This document shows positions 7,770-15,840 of a DNA stretch of 43,679 nt, piece after piece. Position numbers and translations under genes: made by a program. Position 1 is the stretch's first letter, and every line of letters starts with the position of its first letter. Source of the stretch: Bryobacter sp. (lineage in GTDB: Bacteria; Acidobacteriota; Terriglobia; Bryobacterales; Bryobacteraceae); the NCBI GenBank assembly GCA_022843605.1, contig JALHNI010000038.1, positions 1-43,679 of the forward strand. Direction: 5' to 3'. The notes under the pieces are model-generated. The model did no database searches and had not been told where the DNA came from. It was given only the letters and a program-made list of their open reading frames with translations.

Positions 7770-8858
7770 TTAGCGCTTCAACCAATGAGCATACTGCGCA
7801 GGCAAGATGCTTTGTGGCCGATCGATGCCAAGCGCCTGGGCCGCGTGGTAGGGCCAGTGCGGATCGCTCAGCAAGGCTTTCGCCAGGAAGACGAGATCCA
7901 GATGCTCACTGCGAATCAGGTCATCGGTTTTCTTCGGGTCGAAAAAGTTCCATGAGGCCGCGGCGGGGATGCCGACCTCTTGCCGGATGCGTTGCGCAAT
8001 CGGCGCCAGGAAGGCATGTTCTGACCACGGCACCTGACTCACATCCGGCGTGTTGAAGCCCATACTGACGTCGATCAGGTCGAGCCCTCCGTCCTTCATT
8101 CGCCGGACGAGGTCGATGGATTCTTCGAGCGGCTGCTCGCCAGATACATAGTCGATCACCCCGAGGCGCGCGGTGAGCGGCAGATGTTCCGGCCATATCT
8201 GGCGGACGGCCGCGAGTGTCTCCAGGAGAAAGCGGCCACGGTTTTCGGCGCTGCCGCCGTACTCATCCGTCCGGTGGTTCGCCAGGGGAGAGAAGAAACT
8301 CTGCCCCAGGTAACCGTGCGCAAAGTGCAACTCCAGCCATTTGAAGCCGGCGCCCAAGGCGCGCTTGGCGGTGCTGACGAAGTGCTCCCGAACCTGGGCG
8401 ATCTCTTCGTGCGTCATGGCCCGGGGCACCCGGGGGAGATTGGCCCCGAACGCAACGGCGGATGGGGCCATCGGTTCCCAGGCCGCGGGGTGATCCGGCG
8501 GAAGATGATCGTCGCCCTCCCACGGCTTGTTGGCACTCGCTTTGCGTCCGGCGTGCGCAATCTGAATGCCGGGTACGGCGCCCTGGCTTTCGATGAATCG
8601 CACAATGGGTTGGAACGCCTCGGCTTGCGCGTCATTCCAAAGGCCCGTGTCGCCGGGTGTGATCCGGCCTTCTGGGGAGACGGCGGTCGCCTCGGCCACC
8701 ACCAAAGCTGCTCCGCCGGTGGCGAGGGCTCCCAAGTGGACCCGGTGCCACTCATTGGGCAGCCCGTCGACGGCCGAGTACTGGCACATCGGGGATACGG
8801 CGATGCGGTTTTTGAGGCGCACATCCTTGAGGATGAATTCGGAAAACAGGTCAGGCAT
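7770..8858 (-). CDS. NADH:flavin oxidoreductase, Old Yellow Enzyme family (YqjM-like), 362 aa
   Basis: A TIM-barrel FMN ene-reductase. Landmarks are SPMCQYSAVDG (Cys25 and Tyr27, the YqjM-type residues tuning flavin redox potential), HAGRKAS (102-108), and the substrate-binding pair ELHFAHGYL (His178 and His181), followed by SPLANHRTDEYGGSAENRGRF, the family signature. These enzymes reduce activated C=C bonds with NAD(P)H. The ATG at 8858 is chosen because the OYE fold begins immediately and a GGAAGA sequence lies just upstream; an in-frame ATG at 8873 is an alternative, and the frame is open to 8948. It stands alone between fic and a RAYT relic on the same strand. Confidence 0.9.
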   Translation of the reverse strand: MPDLFSEFILKDVRLKNRIAVSPMCQYSAVDGLPNEWHRVHLGALATGGAALVVAEATAVSPEGRITPGDTGLWNDAQAEAFQPIVRFIESQGAVPGIQIAHAGRKASANKPWEGDDHLPPDHPAAWEPMAPSAVAFGANLPRVPRAMTHEEIAQVREHFVSTAKRALGAGFKWLELHFAHGYLGQSFFSPLANHRTDEYGGSAENRGRFLLETLAAVRQIWPEHLPLTARLGVIDYVSGEQPLEESIDLVRRMKDGGLDLIDVSMGFNTPDVSQVPWSEHAFLAPIAQRIRQEVGIPAAASWNFFDPKKTDDLIRSEHLDLVFLAKALLSDPHWPYHAAQALGIDRPQSILPAQYAHWLKR

Positions 8859-9017
8859 GGGAGGGTCTTCCATGACTATACGCGAAACCTCGCCACCCCG
8901 TCGATGGCGCGGATTGCCTTCGAAACTGCTAGGGGAAGCTGATTTCATGTCCCATGCAGGCCGTCCCGCCCGACGACGGCGACGTGCGGTCGGCTCTCAG
9001 CGGCGTGTCCCGCGAAG

Positions 9018-9089
9018 CTCCTTCTGTCATTGCCGCGTTGGGTGATCTGTAGCCAGTAGCCGGCGGGGCGATCCATTCTTGCGGGACAT
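9018..9089 (-). pseudogene. Frameshifted 5' relic of a RAYT transposase gene
   Basis: Read on the minus strand, an ATG at 9089 begins MSRK, and after a one-base deletion near 9065 the next frame gives PAGYWLQITQRGN. This matches the N-terminus of the intact transposase at 18482 (PPGYWLHLTQRGN) almost residue for residue, and the DNA aligns with about four of five bases identical. The similarity fades at about 9018, so only the first 25 codons survive. The 80 bp upstream of the relic ATG also resemble the leader of the intact gene (both contain CTGAGAAT and ATTCA...GGA before the ATG), showing that leader and gene moved together. Confidence 0.75.
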
Positions 9090-9146
9090 TGGGCCTCCGT
9101 TGAATCGTGGGTTTCGGAGGCGAAAATTCTCAGAAATCTTCGCTAG

Positions 9147-9179
9147 AAATGCGGCGGGGTTGACCCTCACCGCATTTTT
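9147..9179 (+). terminator. Terminator-like hairpin inside the RAYT relic leader
   Basis: AAATGCGG (9147-9154) pairs with CCGCATTT (9170-9177), with further GGG/CCC pairing inside, then T residues to 9179. No plus-strand gene ends nearby, so it may belong to the transposon leader (on the minus strand it lies upstream of the relic start) rather than end a transcript. Confidence 0.5.
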
Positions 9180-9199
9180 GTGGCTTCAACTGGTCGAAG

Positions 9200-9551
9200 T
9201 TTCAATGGCTTACGGCAGCACCGGGGAGCCTCAGTGATGCCCCCGATGGCCCCCGCCACAACCGCCCGCTGAACCTCGCGACCGGCCCGCCAGCCAACTG
9301 CCCCGGCGTTCCCCGCGTCGTTGCCCCCAGCCCGCGTTCCTGCTCCCCGCGTCCATCCTACCCCTCACCGAGTGTCTTCCCGACGCTCTTACCCCCCACT
9401 TGCGCCTCCCATCCCCCCGTATTCCCGATCTGGTATCCCCTGCCGAATGTCTGGCACTCCTAACTCTCTAATTCTCTACTAACTCCTGGTAGAATTCTCC
9501 TTACGATGTCATTGAGATTGGGAGTACGCGGGGTTCACGAGCGTATCAAAC
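9200..9551. other. C-rich, G-poor intergenic tract upstream of the restriction-modification gene
   Basis: From about 9230 to 9480 the plus strand is strongly C-rich with many CCCC runs and little G. No reading frame, dyad or repeat unit explains it. The promoter of the restriction-modification gene is probably near 9460-9520, where the base composition becomes AT-richer. Confidence 0.5.
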
Positions 9552-12500
9552 ATGAAGCTAACAATCGAATCGGCTATTGCGGCGTTCGGAGCCAAATCAA
9601 AAGCCAAGCTGAACAACGTAGCCGCGAAAGGGCAACCGGAAGATCAGATTCGCGCACCCTTCGAAGATCTACTAACGCAGCTATCAGTGCTGTGCGGGTT
9701 TCCCGTAGACGCGGTGGCTACCGTTGGAGAGTCATCGGTCAGTGACCTAAAGACTCGACCTGACTATGCCGTTTCTGTCCACAATGCACTGGTCGGATTC
9801 ATTGAACTGAAGGCTCCTGGCAAGGGTGCGGATCCGCGGAAGTTTAAGGATATCCACGACAGGGGCCAATGGGTCAAGCTCCGATCTCTACCGAATCTCA
9901 TTTATACGGATGGAAATTCGTTCAGTCTTTGGCAGAATGGCGAGCTGGTCGGATCAATATTCCACCTGATTGGAGACATTGAATCATCCGGGGACAAAAT
10001 TCAGGCACCGCCAGGCCTACTGAGCCTTTTCGAAAATTTCCTCAACTGGGAACCGATCCCGCCACAAAGCGCGAAAGCGCTTGCTGAGACCACGGCTCGT
10101 CTCTGCCGTTTGCTCCGTGATGAAGTGGAAGAACAGGTGTCTCTCAAAAGTGCCGCCCTTACCGAATTGGCAACGGACTGGCGGAGATTGCTTTTTCCTG
10201 AAGCAACGAATGAAAAGTTTGCTGACAGCTACGCGCAAGCTGTTACCTTCGGCCTGCTGATGGCCCGAGCAAAGGAAATTAAGCTTTCAACGGGTCTTCA
10301 GCAGGCGGGCGCGACCCTTAGTCAGACGAGTTCATTGATAGGCGCTGCACTCCGTTTGCTCACAGACAACGCGGAGAACCAGAAGACGCTCAAGACCTCC
10401 CTTGGAACTCTGACGCGCGTCCTGGATGCGGTCGATTGGTCAAAGATCAGTAATGGCGATCCTGAAGCGTGGCTCTATTTCTATGAAGAGTTTTTGGCGG
10501 TCTACGATAACCACCTTAGAAAGCAGACCGGTTCGTACTACACGCCCCCGGAAATCGTAGATGCGATGGTGGGACTGGTCGATGAAGCACTAAGGTCCTC
10601 AAAATTCGGGCAACACGCTGGGTTGGCAGCTCCATCCGTAACTGTAGCTGATCCGGCGACAGGAACAGGAACTTTCCTGCTCGGTGTTCTGCGAAAGATT
10701 GCAGGCACTGTGAAGGCTGATGAAGGAGAAGGTTCCGTCAAAGCGGCTATCAACGCTAGCGTCAAGCGTCTGATTGGTTTCGAGGTGCAATTGGGACCAT
10801 TCGCCGTTGCGCAGCTCCGTATGCTCGGGGAAATATTCGAGTTGACAGGTGGGCTACCGAAAACACCCATACGTATGTTTGTCACGAATACTCTTGGAAA
10901 CCCGGATGACGATGAGGCGTGGATCCCAGGAATTCTCGCCCCCATTGCCAATTCCCGCAAGGAAGCCAACAAGATCAAGCGCGAGGAGCCCATCACCGTC
11001 ATCATTGGGAACCCTCCATATAAAGAGAAGGCGATGGGGCAGGGCGGATGGATTGAGAACGGTGGGAAAAATGAAGTTCAGGCGGCGCCACTTGCAGCAT
11101 GGATGCCCCCAGCCGATTGGGGAGTCGGCGCGCATGCCAAGCATCTCCGTAACCTTTACGTATATTTTTGGCGTTGGGCAACCTGGAAAGCTTACGATCA
11201 CGACGCTAAGCACAATACGGGCATCGTGTGTTTTATTACTGTGGCTGGCTTTCTCAATGGGCCCGGATTCCAAAAGATGCGCGACTACTTGCGTCGGACC
11301 TGCGATGACATCTGGGTGATCGATTGTTCTCCAGAAGGCCATCAACCTGAGGTTAACACGCGTATCTTTCAAGGGGTTCAGCAGCCGGTCTGCATTGTGC
11401 TTGCGTCCCGGTCTACGAACAGTAAGCCCAGTATACCGGCCAAGGTGAGGTTTCACGCGCTGCCAGCCAGTCAGCGACAAGACAAATTTATAGCTCTCGG
11501 GGCATTGCGCCTTGCGAGCAAAGTCTGGATCGACTGCCCTTCGGATTGGCGTGCACCTTTTCTACCTGCTTCGGTAGGAGCGTGGGCTAGCTACCCGAGA
11601 CTCGAAGACCTTTTCGCTTACAACGGTTCAGGCGTTCAAACGAAACGCACCTGGGTCATCGCGCCCGATGCGGGTTCCCTCATCCAACGCTGGCAGGCCT
11701 TAATAGAAGCTCCTGATCATGAGAAGGAGCTTCTATTTCACGCCACTTTGCGCGACGGCCAACCCGCTGATAGGCACATACGCTCAATTGTCCAATCCGG
11801 GCTTCCGGGCTACAAGCCTATACTCAAGCCGCTACTAGACGAGAAAGGACCATGTCTTCCGCCAGTGCAATACGCATTTCGTTCATTCAATCGGCAGTGG
11901 ATTATTCCTGACAGCCGAGTTATTACCCAGCCAAATGCCGAGCTTTGGGGATCGCGTTCTGACCAACAAGTCTATATCACCGCGCTGTCGCAGACCTCTC
12001 CCTCCACGGGGCCGGCACTCACGTTCACTGGCCTGGTTCCCGATCTAGATCACTACAACGGTCGAGGAGGGCGCGTGTTTCCGCTTTGGGGTGATCGGCA
12101 AGCCACTAGCCCCAATCTGCCACCGAATCTACTTTTATTCTTGGGCCAACGATACGGAATCGAGGTCAATGCTGAGGATCTAGTTGCTTACATCGCTTCC
12201 ATCGCCGCCCATCCACAATTCGCGGAGCGCTTCCGCAAGGATCTTTCGACCCCGGGATTGCGCATCCCGATCACCGCCGAAGTAGAGACATTTACTGAAG
12301 CAGTGGAGATCGGCAAAACGGTGATTTGGCTTCAAACCTTTGGGGAGCGGATGGTCGACTCTGAAAAGGGTCGTCCCGCAAAACCGCCGCGCCTTCCATC
12401 AGATCGCAGACCGCGCATTCCAGCGGACGGTGAGATCTCCCAAGACCCGTCGACGGCACCGAACGTGATCGATTACGACACCAAACGCGAACGCCTTCTA

Positions 12501-12887
12501 GTCGGTCAAGGTTATATCGACTGCGTTGAGCCAGCCATGTGGCAGTACGAAGTTTCGGGGAAGCAGGTGGTCTTGCAATGGTTCAGTTATCGAAAGGCAA
12601 ATCGGCAACGGCCAATAATTGGTGATCGGCGACAACCATCTTCTCTAGGGAATATCCAGCCGAATTACTGGCTCGCAGAGTATACGACTGAGCTGCTCAA
12701 TCTGCTCAATGTGCTAGGCCTGCTAGTCGATCTTGAACCAAGCCAGGCGGAGCTTCTGGAGAAGGTCTGCGCCGGCCCTATGATTTCGATTGAAGAGTTT
12801 AGTGCCGCCGGCGCATTTGCGCTACCCGTCAAGGCTAAGGCGAAAAGCACTCCGAAGGGCCCAGATCTTTTTGGGAACGTGCATTGA
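9552..12887 (+). CDS. Type ISP/IIG-like single-chain restriction-modification protein, 1111 aa
   Basis: One polypeptide seems to combine a nuclease, an adenine-N6 methyltransferase and a specificity region. The N-terminal 130 residues carry a PD-(D/E)xK pattern (Asp71, then IELKAPG with Glu85 and Lys87) like Mrr/ISP nucleases. The methyltransferase core has GSYYTPPEIVDAMV, motif I DPATGTG (367-373) and the catalytic NPPY (487-490). The C-terminal third (for example WFSYRKANRQRP and NIQPNYWLAEYTTELL) resembles the target-recognition part of ISP enzymes. Classic type ISP proteins such as LlaBIII are about 1600 residues and include an SF2 helicase between nuclease and methylase; I see no Walker A motif here, and the length is short by that domain. 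It would modify, and perhaps cut, DNA as a phage-defence enzyme. No partner gene is adjacent. Confidence 0.82.
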   Translation: MKLTIESAIAAFGAKSKAKLNNVAAKGQPEDQIRAPFEDLLTQLSVLCGFPVDAVATVGESSVSDLKTRPDYAVSVHNALVGFIELKAPGKGADPRKFKDIHDRGQWVKLRSLPNLIYTDGNSFSLWQNGELVGSIFHLIGDIESSGDKIQAPPGLLSLFENFLNWEPIPPQSAKALAETTARLCRLLRDEVEEQVSLKSAALTELATDWRRLLFPEATNEKFADSYAQAVTFGLLMARAKEIKLSTGLQQAGATLSQTSSLIGAALRLLTDNAENQKTLKTSLGTLTRVLDAVDWSKISNGDPEAWLYFYEEFLAVYDNHLRKQTGSYYTPPEIVDAMVGLVDEALRSSKFGQHAGLAAPSVTVADPATGTGTFLLGVLRKIAGTVKADEGEGSVKAAINASVKRLIGFEVQLGPFAVAQLRMLGEIFELTGGLPKTPIRMFVTNTLGNPDDDEAWIPGILAPIANSRKEANKIKREEPITVIIGNPPYKEKAMGQGGWIENGGKNEVQAAPLAAWMPPADWGVGAHAKHLRNLYVYFWRWATWKAYDHDAKHNTGIVCFITVAGFLNGPGFQKMRDYLRRTCDDIWVIDCSPEGHQPEVNTRIFQGVQQPVCIVLASRSTNSKPSIPAKVRFHALPASQRQDKFIALGALRLASKVWIDCPSDWRAPFLPASVGAWASYPRLEDLFAYNGSGVQTKRTWVIAPDAGSLIQRWQALIEAPDHEKELLFHATLRDGQPADRHIRSIVQSGLPGYKPILKPLLDEKGPCLPPVQYAFRSFNRQWIIPDSRVITQPNAELWGSRSDQQVYITALSQTSPSTGPALTFTGLVPDLDHYNGRGGRVFPLWGDRQATSPNLPPNLLLFLGQRYGIEVNAEDLVAYIASIAAHPQFAERFRKDLSTPGLRIPITAEVETFTEAVEIGKTVIWLQTFGERMVDSEKGRPAKPPRLPSDRRPRIPADGEISQDPSTAPNVIDYDTKRERLLVGQGYIDCVEPAMWQYEVSGKQVVLQWFSYRKANRQRPIIGDRRQPSSLGNIQPNYWLAEYTTELLNLLNVLGLLVDLEPSQAELLEKVCAGPMISIEEFSAAGAFALPVKAKAKSTPKGPDLFGNVH

Positions 12888-12987
12888 AAGTTTTTGAGAT
12901 TGAGCAAAAAGGGTCCTAATCGTAACAGGTTGGGACATACCGCTCTTGATGCGCTGGTTCCTTCAGCCCCGACCATAATCCGGCGCG

Positions 12988-13180
12988 GGTAATCGGCGCC
13001 GGTAATCGGCGCCATCGACGGGAGTCTGTCGGAGTCAAAAGCAGTGTAAGGTAATCGGCGCTATCGACGGGTAATCGGCGCTGGTAATCGGTGCCATCGG
13101 TAATCGGTGCCATCGACGGGTAATCGGTGCCGGTAATCGGTGCCGGTAATCGGTGCCATCGGGTAATCGGTGCCATCGAC
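12988..13180 (+). repeat. Repeat array A1: ten units of a GGTAATCGG-type direct repeat
   Basis: Ten copies of GGTAATCGG(C/T)G begin at 12988, 13001, 13040, 13070, 13083, 13099, 13119, 13132, 13145 and 13162. The full unit is GGTAATCGGCGCCATCGACG (20 bp); a 13-bp short form lacking the ATCGACG tail alternates with it, giving steps of 13, 16-17, 20, 30 and 39 bp. The left half mostly has GGCGCC and the right half GGTGCC, so the units diverged in blocks. The last unit runs directly into a RAYT leader beginning GGGGTGG. There are no unique spacers, so this is not a CRISPR array. Confidence 0.9.
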
Positions 13181-13321
13181 GGGGTGGAGAGGTTTTGCGC
13201 CATCTCCCGCAATACGAACCACTTACGGCGAATTGAATCCGCAGAGCCCGCTGCGTACGCGAAAATAGTTGAGAATAATGCCCACGGAAATCCACTATTC
13301 AGTGGACCCCAAAATGCCCCG
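13181..13321 (+). repeat. RAYT leader, copy 1, with start-only transposase fragment
   Basis: This stretch is about 94% identical by eye to 18349-18490, the leader of the intact transposase. It includes GGTTTTGCGCCATCTCCCGC, the dyad TCCACT-ATTC-AGTGGA and the start codon at 13314. After ATGCCCCGG the similarity stops and the frame soon ends, so this is a leader with only the first codons of the gene. It forms one half of a long direct repeat flanking the toxin-antitoxin region. Confidence 0.85.
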
Positions 13322-13711
13322 GAATCCTTGGCCGAAGAAAGGGGTCAGGCTGGCATGAGCCCGCGTCACCCCCTCAAAGGGGAGATGGTCGCCCCGCAAT
13401 TGATCGCGGCGATGTGGAATGAGCGGAATTGACAGAGGCGAGACTCGGCGCTCGCCGACTTTCGGCGTCAGCCTTGCTCAAACAGCGTCCGCGCCCGAAT
13501 GCAATAGTGCGATGGTCGCCATGTTTCGCGGCGGTTTGCACGGACCCAGCCATCAGCGCCCCAGATTCTGACTTCGGAGAACCGGTGCTATTCGCGAGCA
13601 ACTTCCAAATTCTAGGACGCCTAAGGGTTGAAGTTACTGGAACACCGGTGGATGCTCGTAAGATGGCCCCGATTCCAGCACCGTATCGATCAGGCTACGG
13701 CTTGCGCAGGG
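13322..13711. other. Stretch between RAYT leader copy 1 and the DUF5615 gene
   Basis: Nearly 400 bp with no gene I can support. A long plus-strand frame (13429-14418) runs through here and across the two real minus-strand genes, but it has no domain and is a shadow of their coding bias. Confidence 0.4.
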
Positions 13712-14056
13712 TCAATGGTTCGGGCGGTAGACACGGAGCAGCAGCCCGTCGAGAACGTCCCGGCCGGCCACTTCATCATGTACCCGACCCGCCAGACGAT
13801 GGAAGTCCGGGTCATAGGTGCAGAGGACAATGCCGGCATGAGCCACCGCTTTCCGTTGGTGCAGCCGTAAAAAATGGAGACGGTTCTGCGTCAGGAGCGC
13901 TCTTCGCTCTGACGCTGCGTAGTGTAGGACCTCTTCGTCCGAAACTGACCGGTTTGCGTTGCCCGCATCCTGCGACGTCAAGACATCATGATGCAGCCGG
14001 CGTAGCTCCCGAACCGTCTGGATCGGAAAATTCTCGTTCGAATAGAACCGCGCCAT
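13712..14056 (-). CDS. DUF5615-family PIN-like toxin candidate, 114 aa
   Basis: A small protein of the DUF5615/Mut7-C-like PIN fold: an N-terminal acidic segment (FYSNENFP), then VRELRRLHHDVLTSQDAG, SDEEVLHYAASERRALLTQNRLHF and a hydrophobic strand (AGIVLCTYD). In the family these correspond to the metal-site strands of PIN RNases; here the first and third acidic positions read N (SNEN and TQNR), a subfamily variation. Its ATG directly abuts the TAA of the upstream DUF433 gene, the standard arrangement in which DUF433 proteins act as antitoxins to DUF5615 toxins. The likely role is RNA cleavage when antitoxin is lost, but activity is inferred from the family. Confidence 0.8.
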   Translation of the reverse strand: MARFYSNENFPIQTVRELRRLHHDVLTSQDAGNANRSVSDEEVLHYAASERRALLTQNRLHFLRLHQRKAVAHAGIVLCTYDPDFHRLAGRVHDEVAGRDVLDGLLLRVYRPNH

Positions 14057-14386
14057 TTACGCAGACTCGTTCCCCACGATCTGCTCGGCGATCTCGGTCG
14101 GATGACTGCGGACATAGGCCCAGGCGTTCACCAGATCCTCGGCGCGCAGTGACGGATAAGCTTCAAGCAACTGCTGCTCCGATGTGCCCAGCCGTCGCGC
14201 CTGCTCAAGCAACCATACCGGAATACGCGTCCGGACCACGCAGGGCTCGCCCCCGCAGACGTCGGGCCGCGAGTCGATGCCGGGGAAATCGTCACCGAGA
14301 TCCTGCACCACCCACTTCAAGATCTGCGCCTTCTCACCGCGCGAAAGGGTTGGCAGAAGATGCTCGAAATCGGTTAGCGTGGCCAT
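14057..14386 (-). CDS. DUF433-family antitoxin, 109 aa
   Basis: The core GIDSRPDVCGGEPCVVRTRIPVWLL is the DUF433 signature (a glycine-rich GxPxxxxTRIPV-like loop before a helix-turn-helix), followed by LLEAYPSLRAEDLVNAWAY, the second conserved helix pair. Such proteins bind DNA and neutralise a DUF5615 partner, which lies immediately downstream. The frame is open to 14476, but the ATG at 14386 is preferred because GGAGGT sits about 8 bp upstream and MATLTDFEHLLP is a normal start for the family. The pair lies inside the direct-repeat-bounded segment 13162-18490, consistent with acquisition by transfer. Confidence 0.8.
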   Translation of the reverse strand: MATLTDFEHLLPTLSRGEKAQILKWVVQDLGDDFPGIDSRPDVCGGEPCVVRTRIPVWLLEQARRLGTSEQQLLEAYPSLRAEDLVNAWAYVRSHPTEIAEQIVGNESA

Positions 14387-14420
14387 GGCGTCTACCTCCA
14401 TTCTCGCATCGTGTTTGAGT

Positions 14421-14633
14421 ATGGCGAAAGCGGTGCGGCAAGGAATCGATTCCGACATCCAAGGCGCAAGCCTCAAGGCGCGGGCGATTGTTGATTCGGT
14501 TTACCGGTCCCAATCGCGCCGGGCGATGTGGATGTGGATCGCCGTCGGCCTGCTAGCCGGTTCGCTCCTGTTTGGTGCCGGAATGGTTGTTGGTAGGATC
14601 TGGTGGGCCCCCGTTGAAAGGGTGTACCGATAA
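14421..14633 (+). CDS. Possible small single-pass membrane protein, 70 aa
   Basis: From the ATG at 14421, a polar N-terminal half (about 33 residues) is followed by one clear transmembrane helix (MWMWIAVGLLAGSLLFGAGM, residues 36-55) and a short tail. It is divergent from the DUF433 antitoxin with 34 bp between starts. No ribosome-binding site is evident and I recognise no family, so this is tentative. Confidence 0.35.
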   Translation: MAKAVRQGIDSDIQGASLKARAIVDSVYRSQSRRAMWMWIAVGLLAGSLLFGAGMVVGRIWWAPVERVYR

Positions 14634-14918
14634 CTGAACGTCCCTGCGCGGCTCGGAGATTTGTAGCGGTTTGGAAGTCACAGGAGTGTGATCGTCGAGC
14701 TACGCTGGCCGCCGCCGGCCGGCCATGCCCACTTTTGACCGCGGGGGGCTCAACCTCCCAGAAGGTATGCAATAGAAAGGATGACGTTCAGAACGACTCA
14801 GGCCGCCCCGTCACCCAGACTAAGGCATCGATCAGTTATGGGATATGCTGTGTTGAAATGGTAGTGGCCGCCCCAGGTAGCCGTCGGGGAGCGACACGAG
14901 ATCCGCAGGAGTCTGAAC

Positions 14919-15473
14919 ATGAGCCCCAGGTTTCATCAGAAGTTGTTCTTATCGTTGATCCCACATCCTTTCTGCTTCCTCGAATTTGATGGCAAAGTAC
15001 TGACCCGCCGCCGATGGTTCAGGACTTTGTGTGAACTACCCGTTGACGCTGTCGACATTCAAATCAAACCACGCGGCGTTCTTGGAGTACTCGCGGGATT
15101 CGGTGACATAACAGTTCACAGGCAAGGTGCCGCCTTCACCTTTCCTGGAGTGCAATTCGCAGACACCCTGCGCCAGCGTATTGAAAGTGCCAAGTCAATG
15201 CGTCCAGAGGAGGTCGAGGAGCAGCGCCTTCTAAGCACCTATCGTAGTTTTTTGTACGCGAGGTTCTACGCAGGTCCCTGCATTTTTTTCATGGTCGTGT
15301 TGGTAGCTTCGCAAAGCCAGGCGCTTGAGTGGATCAACGGGGTGTATTTAGTCCTAGGGGTGCTGATGGTGCCCGGTGCTTACTGGGTGTTGAACGAGGA
15401 TGCTAAGAGTGCGCTTCAGAAACTAGAAAAGCATCGCAGCCACATGCGGCAAGAGCGGGCTGCGGCACCATAA
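14919..15473 (+). CDS. Membrane protein with PH-like (bPH2/YdbS-type) domain, 184 aa
   Basis: Residues 25-90 read like a bacterial PH domain: a start such as LTRRRWFRTLCELPVDAVDI, then VLAGFGDITVHRQGAAFTFPGV and DTLRQRIESAK, the pattern of YdbS-like domains (strand, turn, GxGxI, helix). One or two transmembrane helices follow (about 116-131 and 138-155), then a charged tail. The usual order in such proteins has membrane helices first; here they follow the domain. Function is unknown; bPH proteins sit at the membrane and some influence stress or cell-wall state. The ATG at 14919 is the first plausible start. The gene lies alone inside the toxin-antitoxin segment. Confidence 0.55.
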   Translation: MSPRFHQKLFLSLIPHPFCFLEFDGKVLTRRRWFRTLCELPVDAVDIQIKPRGVLGVLAGFGDITVHRQGAAFTFPGVQFADTLRQRIESAKSMRPEEVEEQRLLSTYRSFLYARFYAGPCIFFMVVLVASQSQALEWINGVYLVLGVLMVPGAYWVLNEDAKSALQKLEKHRSHMRQERAAAP

Positions 15474-15636
15474 AAACCTCGGTCCATCGGCAGTCGGCGC
15501 AGCGGGGTAAGGCTAAGGATTGTTGGCACTGACCCTGCACGCATTCGTATCTTTCCATGGGGTTCGAGTCCACATCCCGTGCGGAGCAAGAAAGTGCGCC
15601 TTCGGCCTCGGAATTCTACCCAGATTGGCGGCAATG

Positions 15637-15840
15637 ATGCGAGCGATTACTGACCTACTCATCACTTTCCATGTCATGAAGGGACTCTGCGGGCGGGGCC
15701 CTGTGCTTTTCGGGTGCCTCTTCGTTCTGGCGATTCCAGTCGTGCTTCTGGCGGTGCTGATCGATCAGTTGTATCCCGGAGGCTTCTGGACATTCGCCTG
15801 GAAAGTAATCGTGACCATCTTCAAGGGGTTCCATTTGTGA
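15637..15840 (+). CDS. Small hydrophobic protein upstream of abiEi, 67 aa
   Basis: From an ATG at 15637 (another at 15634) the frame encodes one strong membrane helix (GPVLFGCLFVLAIPVVLLAVLI) and a C-terminal aromatic segment. Its TGA overlaps the GTG start of the AbiEi gene (GTGA at 15837-15840), which argues that it is really translated and coupled to the toxin-antitoxin operon. No family is recognised. An upstream in-frame start at 15520 is possible but less likely. Confidence 0.4.
   Translation: MRAITDLLITFHVMKGLCGRGPVLFGCLFVLAIPVVLLAVLIDQLYPGGFWTFAWKVIVTIFKGFHL

Noticed and set aside
12988..13180. The GGTAATCGG array as a CRISPR array
   Set aside because: Units abut each other with no unique spacers of uniform length, the unit has a short form, and no cas genes are in the window.
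13429..14418. A 329-codon plus-strand frame
   Set aside because: It is antisense to the DUF433/DUF5615 genes, has no domain, and its Pro/Arg-rich composition is what a GC-rich antisense frame gives.
15714..15836. Upstream extension of the AbiEi frame
   Set aside because: It overlaps the small membrane-protein gene, and the GTG at 15837 fits both the overlap and the usual family start.
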